Source: Rallus limicola | Lineage: Eukaryota; Chordata; Aves; Gruiformes; Rallidae | Reading direction: 5' to 3' | NCBI GenBank assembly: GCA_022605955.1 | Contig: JAKCOZ010000014.1 | Span: forward strand, 15,878,001-15,942,000 | DNA: 64,000 nt | Shown: piece by piece, positions 36,990 through 48,225 of the stretch | How positions within the stretch are numbered: position 1 is the stretch's first letter | How the letters are laid out: every line of letters begins with the position of its first letter | Made by a program: the position numbers and the translations under genes | Notes under the pieces: generated by a model | Databases searched by the model: none | Told to the model about the DNA's origin: nothing | The model's input: the letters and a program-made list of their open reading frames with translations, nothing else

Positions 36990-37335
36990 ATCATAGAATG
37001 GTCTGGGTTGGAAGGGACCCCAAGGATCACAGAGTTCCAATCCCCCTGCCACAGGCAGGGCCACCAACCTCCAGGCCTGGATCTACACAAGGTTGCCCAG
37101 GGCCCCATCCAACCTGGCCTTGAACACCTCCAGGGATGGGGCATCCACCACCTCTCTGGGCAGCCTGTTCCAGCACCTCAACCCTCTCTCGGTGAAGAAC
37201 TTCCCCCTAATATCTAATCTAAACCCTTCCCCCTTTAGCTTTACTCCATTCCCCCTTGTCCTGCCATTGTCTACCCTTTTAAAAAGTTGATTCCCCTCCT
37301 ATTTGTATGCTCCCTTCAGGGACTGGAAGGCTGCA
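36990..37335 (-). repeat. CR1 3'-end fragment (CR1-F-like, longest of this subfamily here)
   Basis: It starts with ATCATAGAATGGTCTGGGTT and continues through the CAGGGATGGGGCATCCACCA block, GGCAGCCTGTTCCAGCACCT, and GAAGAACTTCCCCCTAATAT to about GACTGGAAGGCTGC. Low divergence from the copy at 35585 over about 130 bases suggests a relatively young subfamily. Confidence 0.92.
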
Positions 37336-37558
37336 AATGTCTTTCTCCTTCTGTTAAGTTTGAAAGCACCCAAGAAGTTTTGATGCAATCTCCCACCACC
37401 CAACAGAGTACAAGACCTTGTTTTTGCAAGCACATAAAAAACAATGTGAATTTACACATTCCTACAGTCATCTTTTGGGAAACATTGTCTCTCCTAGATG
37501 TTTAACTTTGCCTGAGACCTATTTGTTGATACAATCTATCCTAGTGTTCTGATATTTT

Positions 37559-37568
37559 GGGGGGGGGG
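37559..37568 (+). repeat. Homopolymer (G)10
   Basis: Ten consecutive G, followed by AGGGAAG. It is likely to be length-variable and error-prone in sequencing. Confidence 0.9.
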
Positions 37569-37883
37569 AGGGAAGTAAGACTAGAATGCTTCATGTCTTT
37601 CAGCATGAAGTATTTTAGAAGACTCTGTACAGGATTCAAAATTACAGATAAATTATTTTAGCTATCATAAAGCAATATACCTTGCTGAATTAAGGCCAAA
37701 AGAAAAATACTGGGGAAGGGAGCAATGTAACTAAACCAAAAGTTAAAACAAGCTTAGACAAAGCTTAAACAGAATGAAAAACACAGTATTAGAAGTTGTC
37801 AAATGTAAAGCAGTAACACAGTCCTGAGAAAAGGCTAGCAATCACAGTAAGACAACAATTAAAAGTCCCCCTGAAGTCACCAT

Positions 37884-38293
37884 TGTCCTGGTTCTGGCCA
37901 GGCCAGAGCAGATCTCCCCAAGCAGCCAGCCCAGGTGAGCTGAGTCAGCCCAGGTGAGCTGAGTCAGCCTGGGCTGTTTTCCACACCACCTGACATCACT
38001 TCCCCATAAAAGGGGTTGGTTGAAGGGCACTCCAGGGTGCCTTTTGGGCAGTTTGAGTGCAGCTGGGGCACTGGGTCAGGCCTCCTGTCGTGCAGCACAC
38101 TAATCACTGGGAGGTAAGGTACCCTGTGTTATCACTGGGTGTGAGTGTAATTGGCTGTTACTGTTCTATGTTCATGGTGATTTTTTCAGTGACCTGTCTT
38201 TATCCCAACCCACAGAGGCTCTGTCTGTTTCTCCTCTGGAAGTGAGCAAGTGGCATGTGGTGCTCAGCCACTGGTTAGGGCTGAACTTCCACA
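37884..38293 (+). mobile_element. Solo LTR of an avian endogenous retrovirus (ERVL-like), 410 bp
   Basis: It begins TGTCCTGG and ends CTTCCACA. It is bracketed by a perfect 5-bp target duplication, ACCAT, at 37879-37883 and 38294-38298. Inside are a 19-bp tandem repeat with a TGAGTCA word in each copy (37928-37965), a TATA-like CATAAAAGGG at about 38005, and near the 3' end GTCTTTATCCCAACCCACAG, typical of this bird LTR group. No internal retroviral region or second matching LTR flanks it, so it is a solo LTR left by recombination. The 5-bp duplication fits ERVL-class integration. The family name is inferred from memory of related bird LTRs. Confidence 0.82.
37928..37969 (+). promoter_or_regulatory. 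Tandem 19-mer with two AP-1-like sites inside the LTR
   Basis: Two exact copies of AGCCCAGGTGAGCTGAGTC lie head to tail (37928-37946, 37947-37965), plus AGCC of a third. Each junction makes a TGAGTCA word (37941-37947 and 37960-37966), the consensus for bZIP AP-1/MAF-type factors. Position upstream of the TATA-like box fits a U3 enhancer. Confidence 0.6.
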
Positions 38294-38522
38294 ACCATAT
38301 ACAGGAAACTCCTATCCCAAGGAGGACAAGGTCTAGCAGACCTTGAAGTTTTAAATCAAGTAAATACTGAATATCTTTGGGTATTTTCTTTTAGAGGGTA
38401 GTCTCCTAATCAATTTCCTATTTTACACATGCACTTTTCTGCACATTTCAATTTCAAGGCATCTGTGATGACAGATAGTGGTTTTGTTTTCCAAAAGTCA
38501 CTGAGAAAAATATGTATGTGCA

Positions 38523-38928
38523 CATCCTGGTTTCAGCAGGGGTAGAGTTAATTTTCTTCCTATCAACTGGTACAGTGCTGTGGTTTGGGATTTAGGATGA
38601 GAACAATGTTGATAACACACTGATGGTTTAGTTGTTGCCAAGCAGACAAGGACTTTTCAGCTCCTCATGCTGTCCTGCTAATGAGATGGGGGCACCCAAG
38701 AAGCTGGGAGGGTACACAGCTGGGACAGCTGACCCAAACTGGTCAAAGAGGCTATTCCATACCATATGACATCATGATCCATATAAACACAGGGTTGGCC
38801 AGCAGGCAGCTTGGCTCAGAAACAGCTGAGCATCAGCTTTTTGATTCTCCCCCTATCCCACTAGTGGGGATGAAGCAAGAGAACAGCTGTAGGGTTGTTT
38901 TAGCTGCCTGCCAGGTTAAATAGCAACA
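38523..38928 (+). mobile_element. Second solo LTR (ERVL-like), about 406 bp
   Basis: The segment reads ATCCTGGTTTCAGCAGGGGT, AGAGTTAATTTTCTTCCTAT, then GCTGGGACAGCTGACCCAAA, CATACCATATGACATCATGA, a TATA-like CCATATAAACA, and near the end GATTCTCCCCCTATCCCACT and GCCAGGTTAAATAGCAACA. This order matches the common bird ERVL-type LTR. Flanks GTGCA (38518-38522) and GTACA (38929-38933) look like a decayed 5-bp target duplication (4 of 5). The terminal TG is mutated. The strand is the same as the first LTR, but the sequences differ, so it is a separate insertion. Confidence 0.75.
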
Positions 38929-39984
38929 GTACATTTACTTTATAAAAAGAGTAAAAAAAAAAAAAAACACTTTTCAGGAGCAGAATCCAACTGATCCTCT
39001 AAATGCATTGTTTGCTATAAGACAATGTCCAACTAGGTATCAGCCTATGTGTTTTACTACTGTCTTTTGCACTCCATATCCACAGGTCTTTCCAGGTAAG
39101 AGCAGCTGCAAATAGTGAAACAAAACAATTTAAAAAAAAAATAGAACTGTATCAAAAAGAGACTTCAAACTCTTGTTAATAGTGAAATATTGATTGTGCA
39201 CTGAACTGCTGCTGTATTTCATAGTCTCATGCATGCTGTGTTATTGAAAAGGCAGCATGTGTAGGCAGAAAAAGTTGGAGAGTAAAATAGTGCTCAAGAC
39301 TTATGAACATTATCTAGACATTCTTATGCTCTCAGTGAAGAGCACTAGGGTATCAACAACCACAACTTGTCTCATTCTTACATACAAGTGGCAAAGCTTA
39401 TTATGCCACTTCTGACAAACATGTGTTTTGTTAGCCTGACAGCATAGCAGACATATACCCTGATGTGGCCAAGAAATAACAGTGGACAATTACCCAGCTT
39501 TTATTCTCACTGTATTTTTATAGTTGTGGCTGAACAACTTCATTGCATCTGCAGTCATGGCTACTAAAATGACCCAGCTCAGAGCATCAAGGACACTACT
39601 GAGCAGCCTTAGAAGTAATAAAGTATGCCAACAAGTAGGAAGCAAGAAAATAGTGTGCCTAAGTCAGTCTAATCTACATGTAAAGCCTGAAAACAGAAAA
39701 AAAATATCACTGGAAGACTTAGTACAGACCTTATGTCACATAACAGATGTCATCTGGGGATCTTCACAAGCCTTCCAGTATGTTACAATGAATCCCCCAT
39801 TTTTTGAGGCAGAGCTGTGTCTGGATGGCTGTAGGTTGCTTAAGAGGGCATTTGTCTTGCCCCTGCATATGCAGACTCACAAATGGAGAGGGTGCCACAG
39901 TTTAACTAGACACGAATCCCTTGTTTGCAACTCTACATACAGCTAAAACCAACCAACCTGATGAATGATGCAACATCTTACAAG

Positions 39985-40277
39985 GGGGAGCATGAGGGGG
40001 CAGGTCCCACTCTCCTCTCTTCAGTGACCAGTGATAGAACCTGAGGGAATGGTAGGTTGGATCTTAGGAAGAGGTTCTTTACTGAGAGGGTGGTCAGGCA
40101 CTGGAACAGGCTCCCCAGGGAAGGGGTCACAGCCCCAAGCTTGACTGAGTTCAAAAGCATCTGGACAATGGACTCAGTCCCATGCTCTGACTTGGCTGGC
40201 CCTGTGTGGAGCCAGGAGTTGGACTTGATGATCCTTATTATGGGTCCCTTCCAACTCAGGGTATTCTATGATTCTGG
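39985..40277 (+). repeat. CR1 3'-end fragment
   Basis: CTTTACTGAGAGGGTGGTCA, GGCACTGGAACAGGCTCCCC, GAGTTGGACTTGATGATCCT and GGGTCCCTTCCAACTCAGGG, then TATTCTATGATTCTGGGAT, mark a CR1 3' end in + orientation. The left edge is approximate. Confidence 0.9.
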
Positions 40278-40676
40278 GATCTTTGAAAAGGTTCTTTCTG
40301 GCCTATTAAAGCTAACAGCACAATGGACAAGTTACACAATGCTACAGCCAAAGCTAAGAAAAGACACTTGTGGGTTCTGTGTCATACCCACCTGTTTTCA
40401 CACACACCCCTTTCCCCCCATAATGAGACACAGCTTACTGAATCTTTCAGCAGCTCCTGTCCTGCATACAAGCAACCAGAGATCAATCTACAGATATTGG
40501 TCCCATGGTTTTGCAGAAGTTTTTGAAGCTTTTTTTTTTACTGGAGAAGTAGTGTGATGGCCAAGCTCATTCCTATGCTTTGCCATCCAGCACTTCAGGC
40601 AATAATCTATAGGTGTTTACATTTAGAAAAAAGAACACATAATGAATCATCATAATAATGAATCACAATAATTGGG

Positions 40677-41262
40677 AGGAGTGCTGCTAGCAGGTCAAGA
40701 GAGGTGACCCTTCACTTCTCAGCACAGGTGAGGCCACACCTGGAGCACTGCATCCAGCTCTGGGGTCCCCAGTACAAGAGAGATTGGACATACTGGATTG
40801 TCTGATGAAGGGCCATGAAGATGATGAAAAGACTGGAGCATCTCTACTAGGATGAAAGGCTGTCAGAGCTGGGACTGTTCAGCCTAAAGAGAAGGTTCAG
40901 TCAGATACCCACCACCTCCCTCTCCCCCCCCCAACTTATCAGTGCATATAAATACCTGAAAGGAGTGTGTAAAGACAACAGAGCCAGGCTCTTTCCACTG
41001 GTATCCAGCAACAGGGCCAGAGGTAATGGGCACAAACTGAAGCAACAGGAGGTTTCTCCTGAACAACAAGAAACCCTTCCCCCACCCCCCGAACTGTGTG
41101 GGTGACCGAGCACTGGCCCAGGTTGCTTGAAGAGACTATAGAGTCTCCAGTCTTGGAGGTACTAAAAAAGCCACCTGCACACAGTCCTGGGCAACTAACT
41201 GTAGGTGTTCCTGCTTGACCAGGGGGATTACACCAGATGACCCTCAAAGGTCTCTCAGCACA
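40677..41262 (+). repeat. Older CR1 fragment, about 0.59 kb
   Basis: CR1 landmarks occur in order: GAGGCCACACCTGGAGCACT, CAGCTCTGGGGTCCCCA, GGGCCATGAAGATGATGA, a CAACAGGGCCAGAGGTAATG block, GAGCACTGGCCCAGGTTGC, and a diverged CCAGATGACCCTCAAAGGTC end. A C-rich run (CTCCCCCCCCC) and another (CCCCCACCCCCCG) interrupt it. Confidence 0.85.
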
Positions 41263-42048
41263 GCAGGAAATCTGTACTTCCTTTTGCCAGTCAGCACACG
41301 AAGAACTAATATAATGTTGATAATGTGAACACACAGAACTTGAACGTTTCATTTAAACCAGGGAAGGCTTGTCTCAGCTATAAGACAGTTATTTTTTCAC
41401 TCCTCACACCAAACAGTTTAAAGGACAGCAAGAGTGAAAGAATTAAAGCTGAAAACAACAGGAAAACATTACCTTGATTTTCAAAGTAACCTAATTTGAA
41501 ATACACAAGCCCTGGAAGAACAATGGAAAAACTGAACTGGTACATAAGTAGTGGATTATTCCCTGGTATTTCAAAGTTCCACAGTTACACCCACAACAGC
41601 TGCATGCAATCCTAAACACAACAGCAACAGTAACAACAGTCTTGCCCCCCTCAATCTACCACCAAATTTTACAGTGGCTTTTTTTTTTTTTCTCTAAACA
41701 CACATGATGCTGGATGAAGTAAGTAAATAAAAACCAGGAGGTTTTCACTGGCAGATCTCTGCAATTAAGTTTCCAGGACAACAGAAATCCCTGCAGGTTT
41801 TGCATTATTAAGTTTTTATTTTGCATGTTTTGAAGACACTTAGAGCTTGACATAGGTAATATGACTGAAAAGGGGAAATCATCTCCTTTGCAGAAAGGTT
41901 CCATAAACTTCAGGGTTAAGAGAGCCTTACTTATTTATAAGTATCTTCTACATTTAAATAGGTGCCCCAACAGTCCTATAAGTAGGTTTAAACACATTGG
42001 TTTGCTAGCCTTCAGTGTAACTCAAAATCAGTTCTACAACGACATGGA

Positions 42049-42066
42049 GTGTGTGTGTGTATATAT
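42049..42066 (+). repeat. (GT)6(AT)3 microsatellite
   Basis: A GT dinucleotide run passes into an AT run in the large SNRK intron. Confidence 0.85.
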
Positions 42067-45000
42067 CTAAGTGCTAACATTTGTACCCAGTTTATTAGTT
42101 TTAAGCCATTCTATAACTATTTTAAAAAATCAATCCTGTATCTGTGCTTTCCACTCTGTTCTTCTGAGATGCACAGCTGCATATTTTTCAGTCAGATTCA
42201 GAAAATACACTGAAAAAAGATGGAAAAAAATGAAAATACCTTCTTTAAGAGAAGGTATACAAATGTCAGTCTCCTATTTAATATGAAACCCACAGTACAC
42301 TTTGGAAAATTTGTGGTATCCAGAATAGTGCCACCTGTCAGAGGTGTGCAAAACTCAAGACCTTTAAGCACAGCTGTCATTTGAGAAATTAGTAAATGAG
42401 AACCAGAGGTTATTTTATTACAGTGCTTAGTTACCAAATTTTAATCTTTCTCCAAAGCTAAACACAGAAATGTGCTTTACCGTAGTGTTTTGTGCTGCCA
42501 TCATCAGCACTGCTTTGTTACTCTTTCCTATTAATAAAGAGAGATCTCATCTGGTCTCTGGATCCCAAGGAATCCAAGAAACATGGAAATGGCTTTTACA
42601 CAACTGTTGAGGTGCTTTGATCAACACCTGGTCAGTAGATGCTGCCCACTTGTGCTGTACACTGCTGTTGGCAATTTCTGCTCATACACAAGGTGTAGCA
42701 AAAGGGGAACAACTCCTTCTGCTGGGGACACCACTTCCACCTGCAGACAATGGCACCTCCATCTTTCATTCCTAGAGCCCAAGGAGCATTCTCTATTACA
42801 AAAGCAAGTTTCACTCCAACTGAGTGAAAGCCTCAGTCAAGATGACCTGATTTGGTTAAAAGCATCAACTTTGACAAGACAGGTACGTGAGCTGATTAGA
42901 AAGATGTTGGAGCAGCAATGAAATAAGAGCCTGACATCTCATCAAAGCTTCTAGAACGAAGTAGCATCTCTTATTAGACCAGCTAATAGCTGGGGAGAGG
43001 GAGGAAAAAAATAACTCAGAAGTTTAAAGGAGCAGGAGGAGTTTCTATTAGATCTCCACACACTTGTGAAAGCATATTTTTTTTTCAATCAAGACAGTCC
43101 TTATAGTATGTTCCTAAATTCAATATGCCATATGTCAGCTCAGGGGGCAGTTTACTGCTATCACACATTATTAGAAGCTGTAGTTACACATTTAAAAGGA
43201 AACATCTACTTCCATTTTAAGCCCTAAAAAGGGGAGAGCACAGAACTGTATGGCAGGATCTGAATGCAGAGCAAGACTGCTTTTTTGAGACCTGTTCAAT
43301 GGGTTGCACCATTAATAAAAAAACCTCACCTTCAGTTTAATGGAAATATGGTTTGACATAGAGTATACACAGAAAAGATCTGCCTCTCCACCTTCACACT
43401 CCTGGCATATAATTTTAAGATAATATATTAAATACAGTGCTGTGTAAATGCTTTTTTAAAAATCAGGTTTTAGACAAAAGCTTTAGATGTTGTAATAAGT
43501 TTACTACTGGATAGTTTAACCAGATCAAGGAATGGATTTTTTAATCAAAAGTCCCTGTCTTGGGCAAATAAGCCTACATATATTCACAGCTATACTCCCT
43601 TATCACAGCACAGAACTCAGGTGCCAGTGCCAATTCTACATGCAGGACTCCTAACTAAAGAAACACAGGTAAGAGAAGGGTTAAAGAAATATTTTTACAA
43701 GAGCAGATTTAAATAAGAATATTTCCCACCACCACCACCCCAAATTTCAATTTTTTTTTTAAAAACTACTCTTAGTAGTTAGCAGTTGAAGGCTTTATAC
43801 AAACTGCTTGCCTCTCTCCTCCCCACCAAGGGGCATCTAATTTGCTCTCTGCCAAAAACTGATGCAAAAATAGAATTTAGGCCTGACAGGCTGCATGCAT
43901 TTAGCAAGCCTACAGCCTGTAAAACTTCAACTCCAATGAGTATATTCAAAGAAGGCATACTTGTACGCTGCAGTGCCTGAAATCAAGGTCTTTCAAAAGC
44001 ACAGTGAAGATCTCAAGATGCAATTTAGCCTTTAAATTGGGTACTAGTCATTTCAAGCTGCCATTGTTATAATAAGAATAAAATAAAAGATTATTAGGAC
44101 TTTTTAAAGCACCAGCTAGCTGCAGTAGAGAATATTTTATTGTTTTTAAAGCCATTAAATAACGTTGATCAGGAAGGGCTGTTCAAGCAGGATTCCTAGA
44201 ACCATGACAACCGGGGCTGTGTATACGCAACTTCCTTACATAACATGAAGTCACTGCCATAGAAACCAGACTACGTCACTAGCTGTGTTCTGTGTTCGCT
44301 GTGCCTGTCTTAAACACAGGGCAGTCAAACATCTGCTGTGCTCCAGTTTGTACACTGCACAAAGCAGATCCATATTCAGCTGCTTAACCACTGAGCTGGG
44401 CTTCACTGTCAGCCATTGAGTGCTTTCTAAAGTTCCTGATTTGCTCCTAAAACAAGCACTACAAATTTCAGAAAGTTACATTTGATGTGACATAGGGGAA
44501 CCTTACAGTATAAAATTCACTCCAAGCTCCACAATTCCTCAAAGTCAGACACCTGCCACACTTCATATACACTATGTGAACTTGATTTTAAGCAGCTAAC
44601 TACCCACACTCATTCTGCAACAGACACATTTGCTATTAATAACATGAAGTAAATTGAGTCCATTTAGTAAAGTTGTTTATTTCAGCCCTTTTAAGAAAAA
44701 AGAAAATCTTTTTCCCAAACTTAAAAATAGAACTGCTTAAGAGTTTACACAGGATATATTGCTCAGTTGATGAGACTGATCTTTCTACAGAAACTCTGCT
44801 TCTTCAGAAGTGGTTTGTAATACCAAGTAAAGTTAGACATTTGCCATGAGAAACGTCTAACTGCTGAACACAATTGTTATCTTCCCCTAGAAGCTACTCC
44901 ATTAGAAAAAAAAGGAAACAAATCAACTCTTACAGAGATAACAGAAATGATACCACTGCAGAGGTATCAACAGACTGTTGCTAAGGGAAAGATTGGACCT

Positions 45001-48000
45001 TGATTTCCTGACTCACAGGCGATTGCTCAAACCACTGCCTTAAGACATTAAGGAGAATGTCATCACCACTGCTGCTACAAGCTCTTTGGAGCACATTTGC
45101 AGTAGAAAGCCCAAACCTTAGAAACCTGTTGCAGACCAGCCTTGATAGAGCTTCAACTTCAGTATGAGGTTGTTCTATGCAGAGCTAAACGTGAAAATCT
45201 AATGGTAAGGATCACCAGCAGCGTTGCGCTGTGGGAATGTTCAGGGCTGGGCAGCAACTGGGCGATACCTGAAGACTTTGAACTTGGGGACCCAGCCCCA
45301 CCATGAACTTGGGTTAGAATTCAGGGGTGGAACCTCCACTGAGCTCAGAAGTAGATACAGGCTGGTAACAGACGAGGGTAAGAGCGGTAACCATGCCTGT
45401 TGCAAGCTGAAGTTTAAGATCCCATTCACAATATAGGCTATGGAAAAAAATGAACACTCAAATTTATAGCACAGCTTCAGAGTTGTCTGAAGAACCAAAA
45501 CACAGTTTAAGAGTAAAAATTCTTAAGTCAAACACTGCAGAAAAGGATAATTCTATTAAAAACAGTAATGAAAAATTACATACTACAGTATAAAAGGATA
45601 AAAGCTGGTATCATACTACTGAATTGTTTGAATGGTGCCTATTATATTGTTGATATACTTGTCCTTCAAAAGGAGAATAAGAAAAGTATTTCCACCCCTG
45701 TAGAAGCTAAAAAGATTTTGAAAGTTGTACCCCTTGTATAAAAAGCCAGTAGCAAGATTGTATAGAATAATTTTGTCTTTGCCATTTCAGCATTTCCATG
45801 CATAGCAAGTGTTTTTATACCACCATGCATACAGCCTGCTGGCAAATTTGGAAGATGCTCAAACTGGACTATTTGTAAAATTTAAAGAGTATAGGTAAAG
45901 AACAATAATTACTTTTTTGTAGCTACTATATATTTAGCCAGTTGAACTATTTTTCCATTCCCTAAACTTTTTAATGAAAGTCTTTGAATACATTGTGTAC
46001 TGACCTCTAGTTTCCAGAGATGCCACTGTTTGTTAACTCAGCTTTTTTGTCTTCGTAAAATGGGATTTATTTTTCCCTTGCAGAAGGCTGAGGTAGAGAT
46101 CATCTGCAATCAATGCTAACATTTGCACCATTAACAGGCAGAACTGGGTTTTCTCCTTGTTTTAAAGCACTACAAATCCAATTAAAATTACTATTAGAAC
46201 ACAGACAAGAGAATTAGGAGATATCTTTTCCTTCCCCTATCCCTCAAAAAAAGAGCATAAATAGCAAATGGCATTTTGCAAATTATTTTCATAATTAGCT
46301 TATCTGTCTGATGAAACAGTCTGTTCTATATATGTTACTGATGATCATGTCTTAGTCAAATAACTAGTCTTATCTTTGGAAGCAGCTCTTATTTGCATTC
46401 AATCTGACAACTAGTACTTATTTTTTCCTGCAGACAACAGCAAGGGGTTTTGCTGGTTGCATAAAACTACTAAAATACAGGCAACAGTTGTTCTCTAGGA
46501 ACTACTGCATCCCTAATTTCAGTAAGGGTGTTTTAAACAAAAAACCCCACTATTGAAAGGGCTTACTGAACTCGTGCCACTGCCCTTATTCCAAATTCCT
46601 TATTCTGATTAATCAATTCTGCATTTATAAATGCATTCTTTACACTTTGGTTTCTGTGGCTTAGTCACATTTCAGAAGTTACTGAATCAACATTAAAAAT
46701 ACAAACAAACCCAACATCTTCTGTATGAACTAACTTTCCAATACTACTGCTCCAGAAAATAGTTAGCCAAGATAAAAGACAGTATTCATTTATTAAGCAT
46801 AGAAGGAAGTTTTTCTCTGTATAAAACATGTTCTCAAACTCACTGGACGTGTCAAGGTCTATACAGCACATACACATTTTGCTGCAATGTTTCTGGCCTT
46901 TTGTTTTTTATATATAAGTAATTAAACCAACTTGCTCCTAGTATCTAAGAAATCCTTCAGAATTTCTGATTGATCTTTTCCTAAAGGTTTTAGCTGTAAA
47001 ATGCATTCTTTTTATACCTAAAGTACAAATTTACACCTCAGTACAGCTTTACACACCAGTGCAGAACTTGGCCATCTGGTTTGTAACTACGTAGCACACC
47101 ATTATTAGGTCCCACTAGATCCATGCTGCCAAATTAGTCAGCCAGGGGTTGAACATAAGTAATCTGGACACTTGCTTGCAATACATAAAAAGAAGCTTCC
47201 TGGCTGTGGAGTTATATTTATCATAATGAAATCTTTCTCCATAACAGCAGCTTGAAATATTATGAAAATGGTTTTCCCACAAACACAGCAAGATGACTAA
47301 GAAACATCCCTACACTTAAGTTAAAATTTAGCTGATATGGTAGCAACTGAAGACTATCTTGACAGCTTCTCCTCTGTAGATTCCCTTGGATAAATTATTC
47401 TTTGCTTCACCCAGCAGTGCTTATTGGTAGATGCATTAAAACTTGTGTATCAATCAATCTAGAATGGAAGATTAATTATACTTCATAAATATCAGCCAGC
47501 ACAGATTTACCGAGTAGCCATCGGGATCACAGATTCCTACCCTTTGTTACAGCCCAGTCACATCATAACTTCCTTCCCCAATACAGCATGCCAATGCTGC
47601 AACAGAACACCCTCAATTGGAGGCACTCAAGTATTTGCTTGTTGATAAAGTAATTAGATTGAGGAGGGTGGAAAGCAGAATCGAAGGACAGTGAACTACA
47701 TCAGAATTGGACTCCCCTTCCATTAAAAACATATAAATGCATATAAATGGCCACAGAACTGAAATACATTCTTTAACATGACACCGATATCCTCAAGACT
47801 GAAACTTTTCCAAGAGTATTCCACAATCAATTCCTTACATTGGCTCCTTCTAAAAAGGATTAAAACCTCATTTCTGATCATTTTTTCAAGTTCTACTCTG
47901 CATTTTCACCAATGTGAATGCTGTGGTTTAATCCAAGTGAGATGAATTTCAGTCAAATGAGTTTCTCTTACATGAAATACAAAGTGAGCTGGGCTGGGTT

Positions 48001-48204
48001 GATCTAACCTAAACTAGGGCAAAAGAGGGGCAAGTCCTATCACCTCCTCACCCCCAGAACTTGAGTTCCTCCAATCCAAGCTGCACACTCTCCCCTTGCT
48101 TCCTTTGCACTAGAGCTCTTCCACTCAGTGCTAAGGGAACAAACATCTCTGCTCACCTGGCAGAAGTTAAGCCTGCAGAAGGGTTAGCAGCTTTCTGTAA
48201 AATT

Positions 48205-48225
48205 AGCTAATAAAAATTATTAGCT
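48205..48225. repeat. Small perfect hairpin
   Basis: AGCTAATAA, a three-base AAA loop, then TTATTAGCT. It is an AT-rich 9-bp inverted repeat with no other context suggesting a function. Confidence 0.6.
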
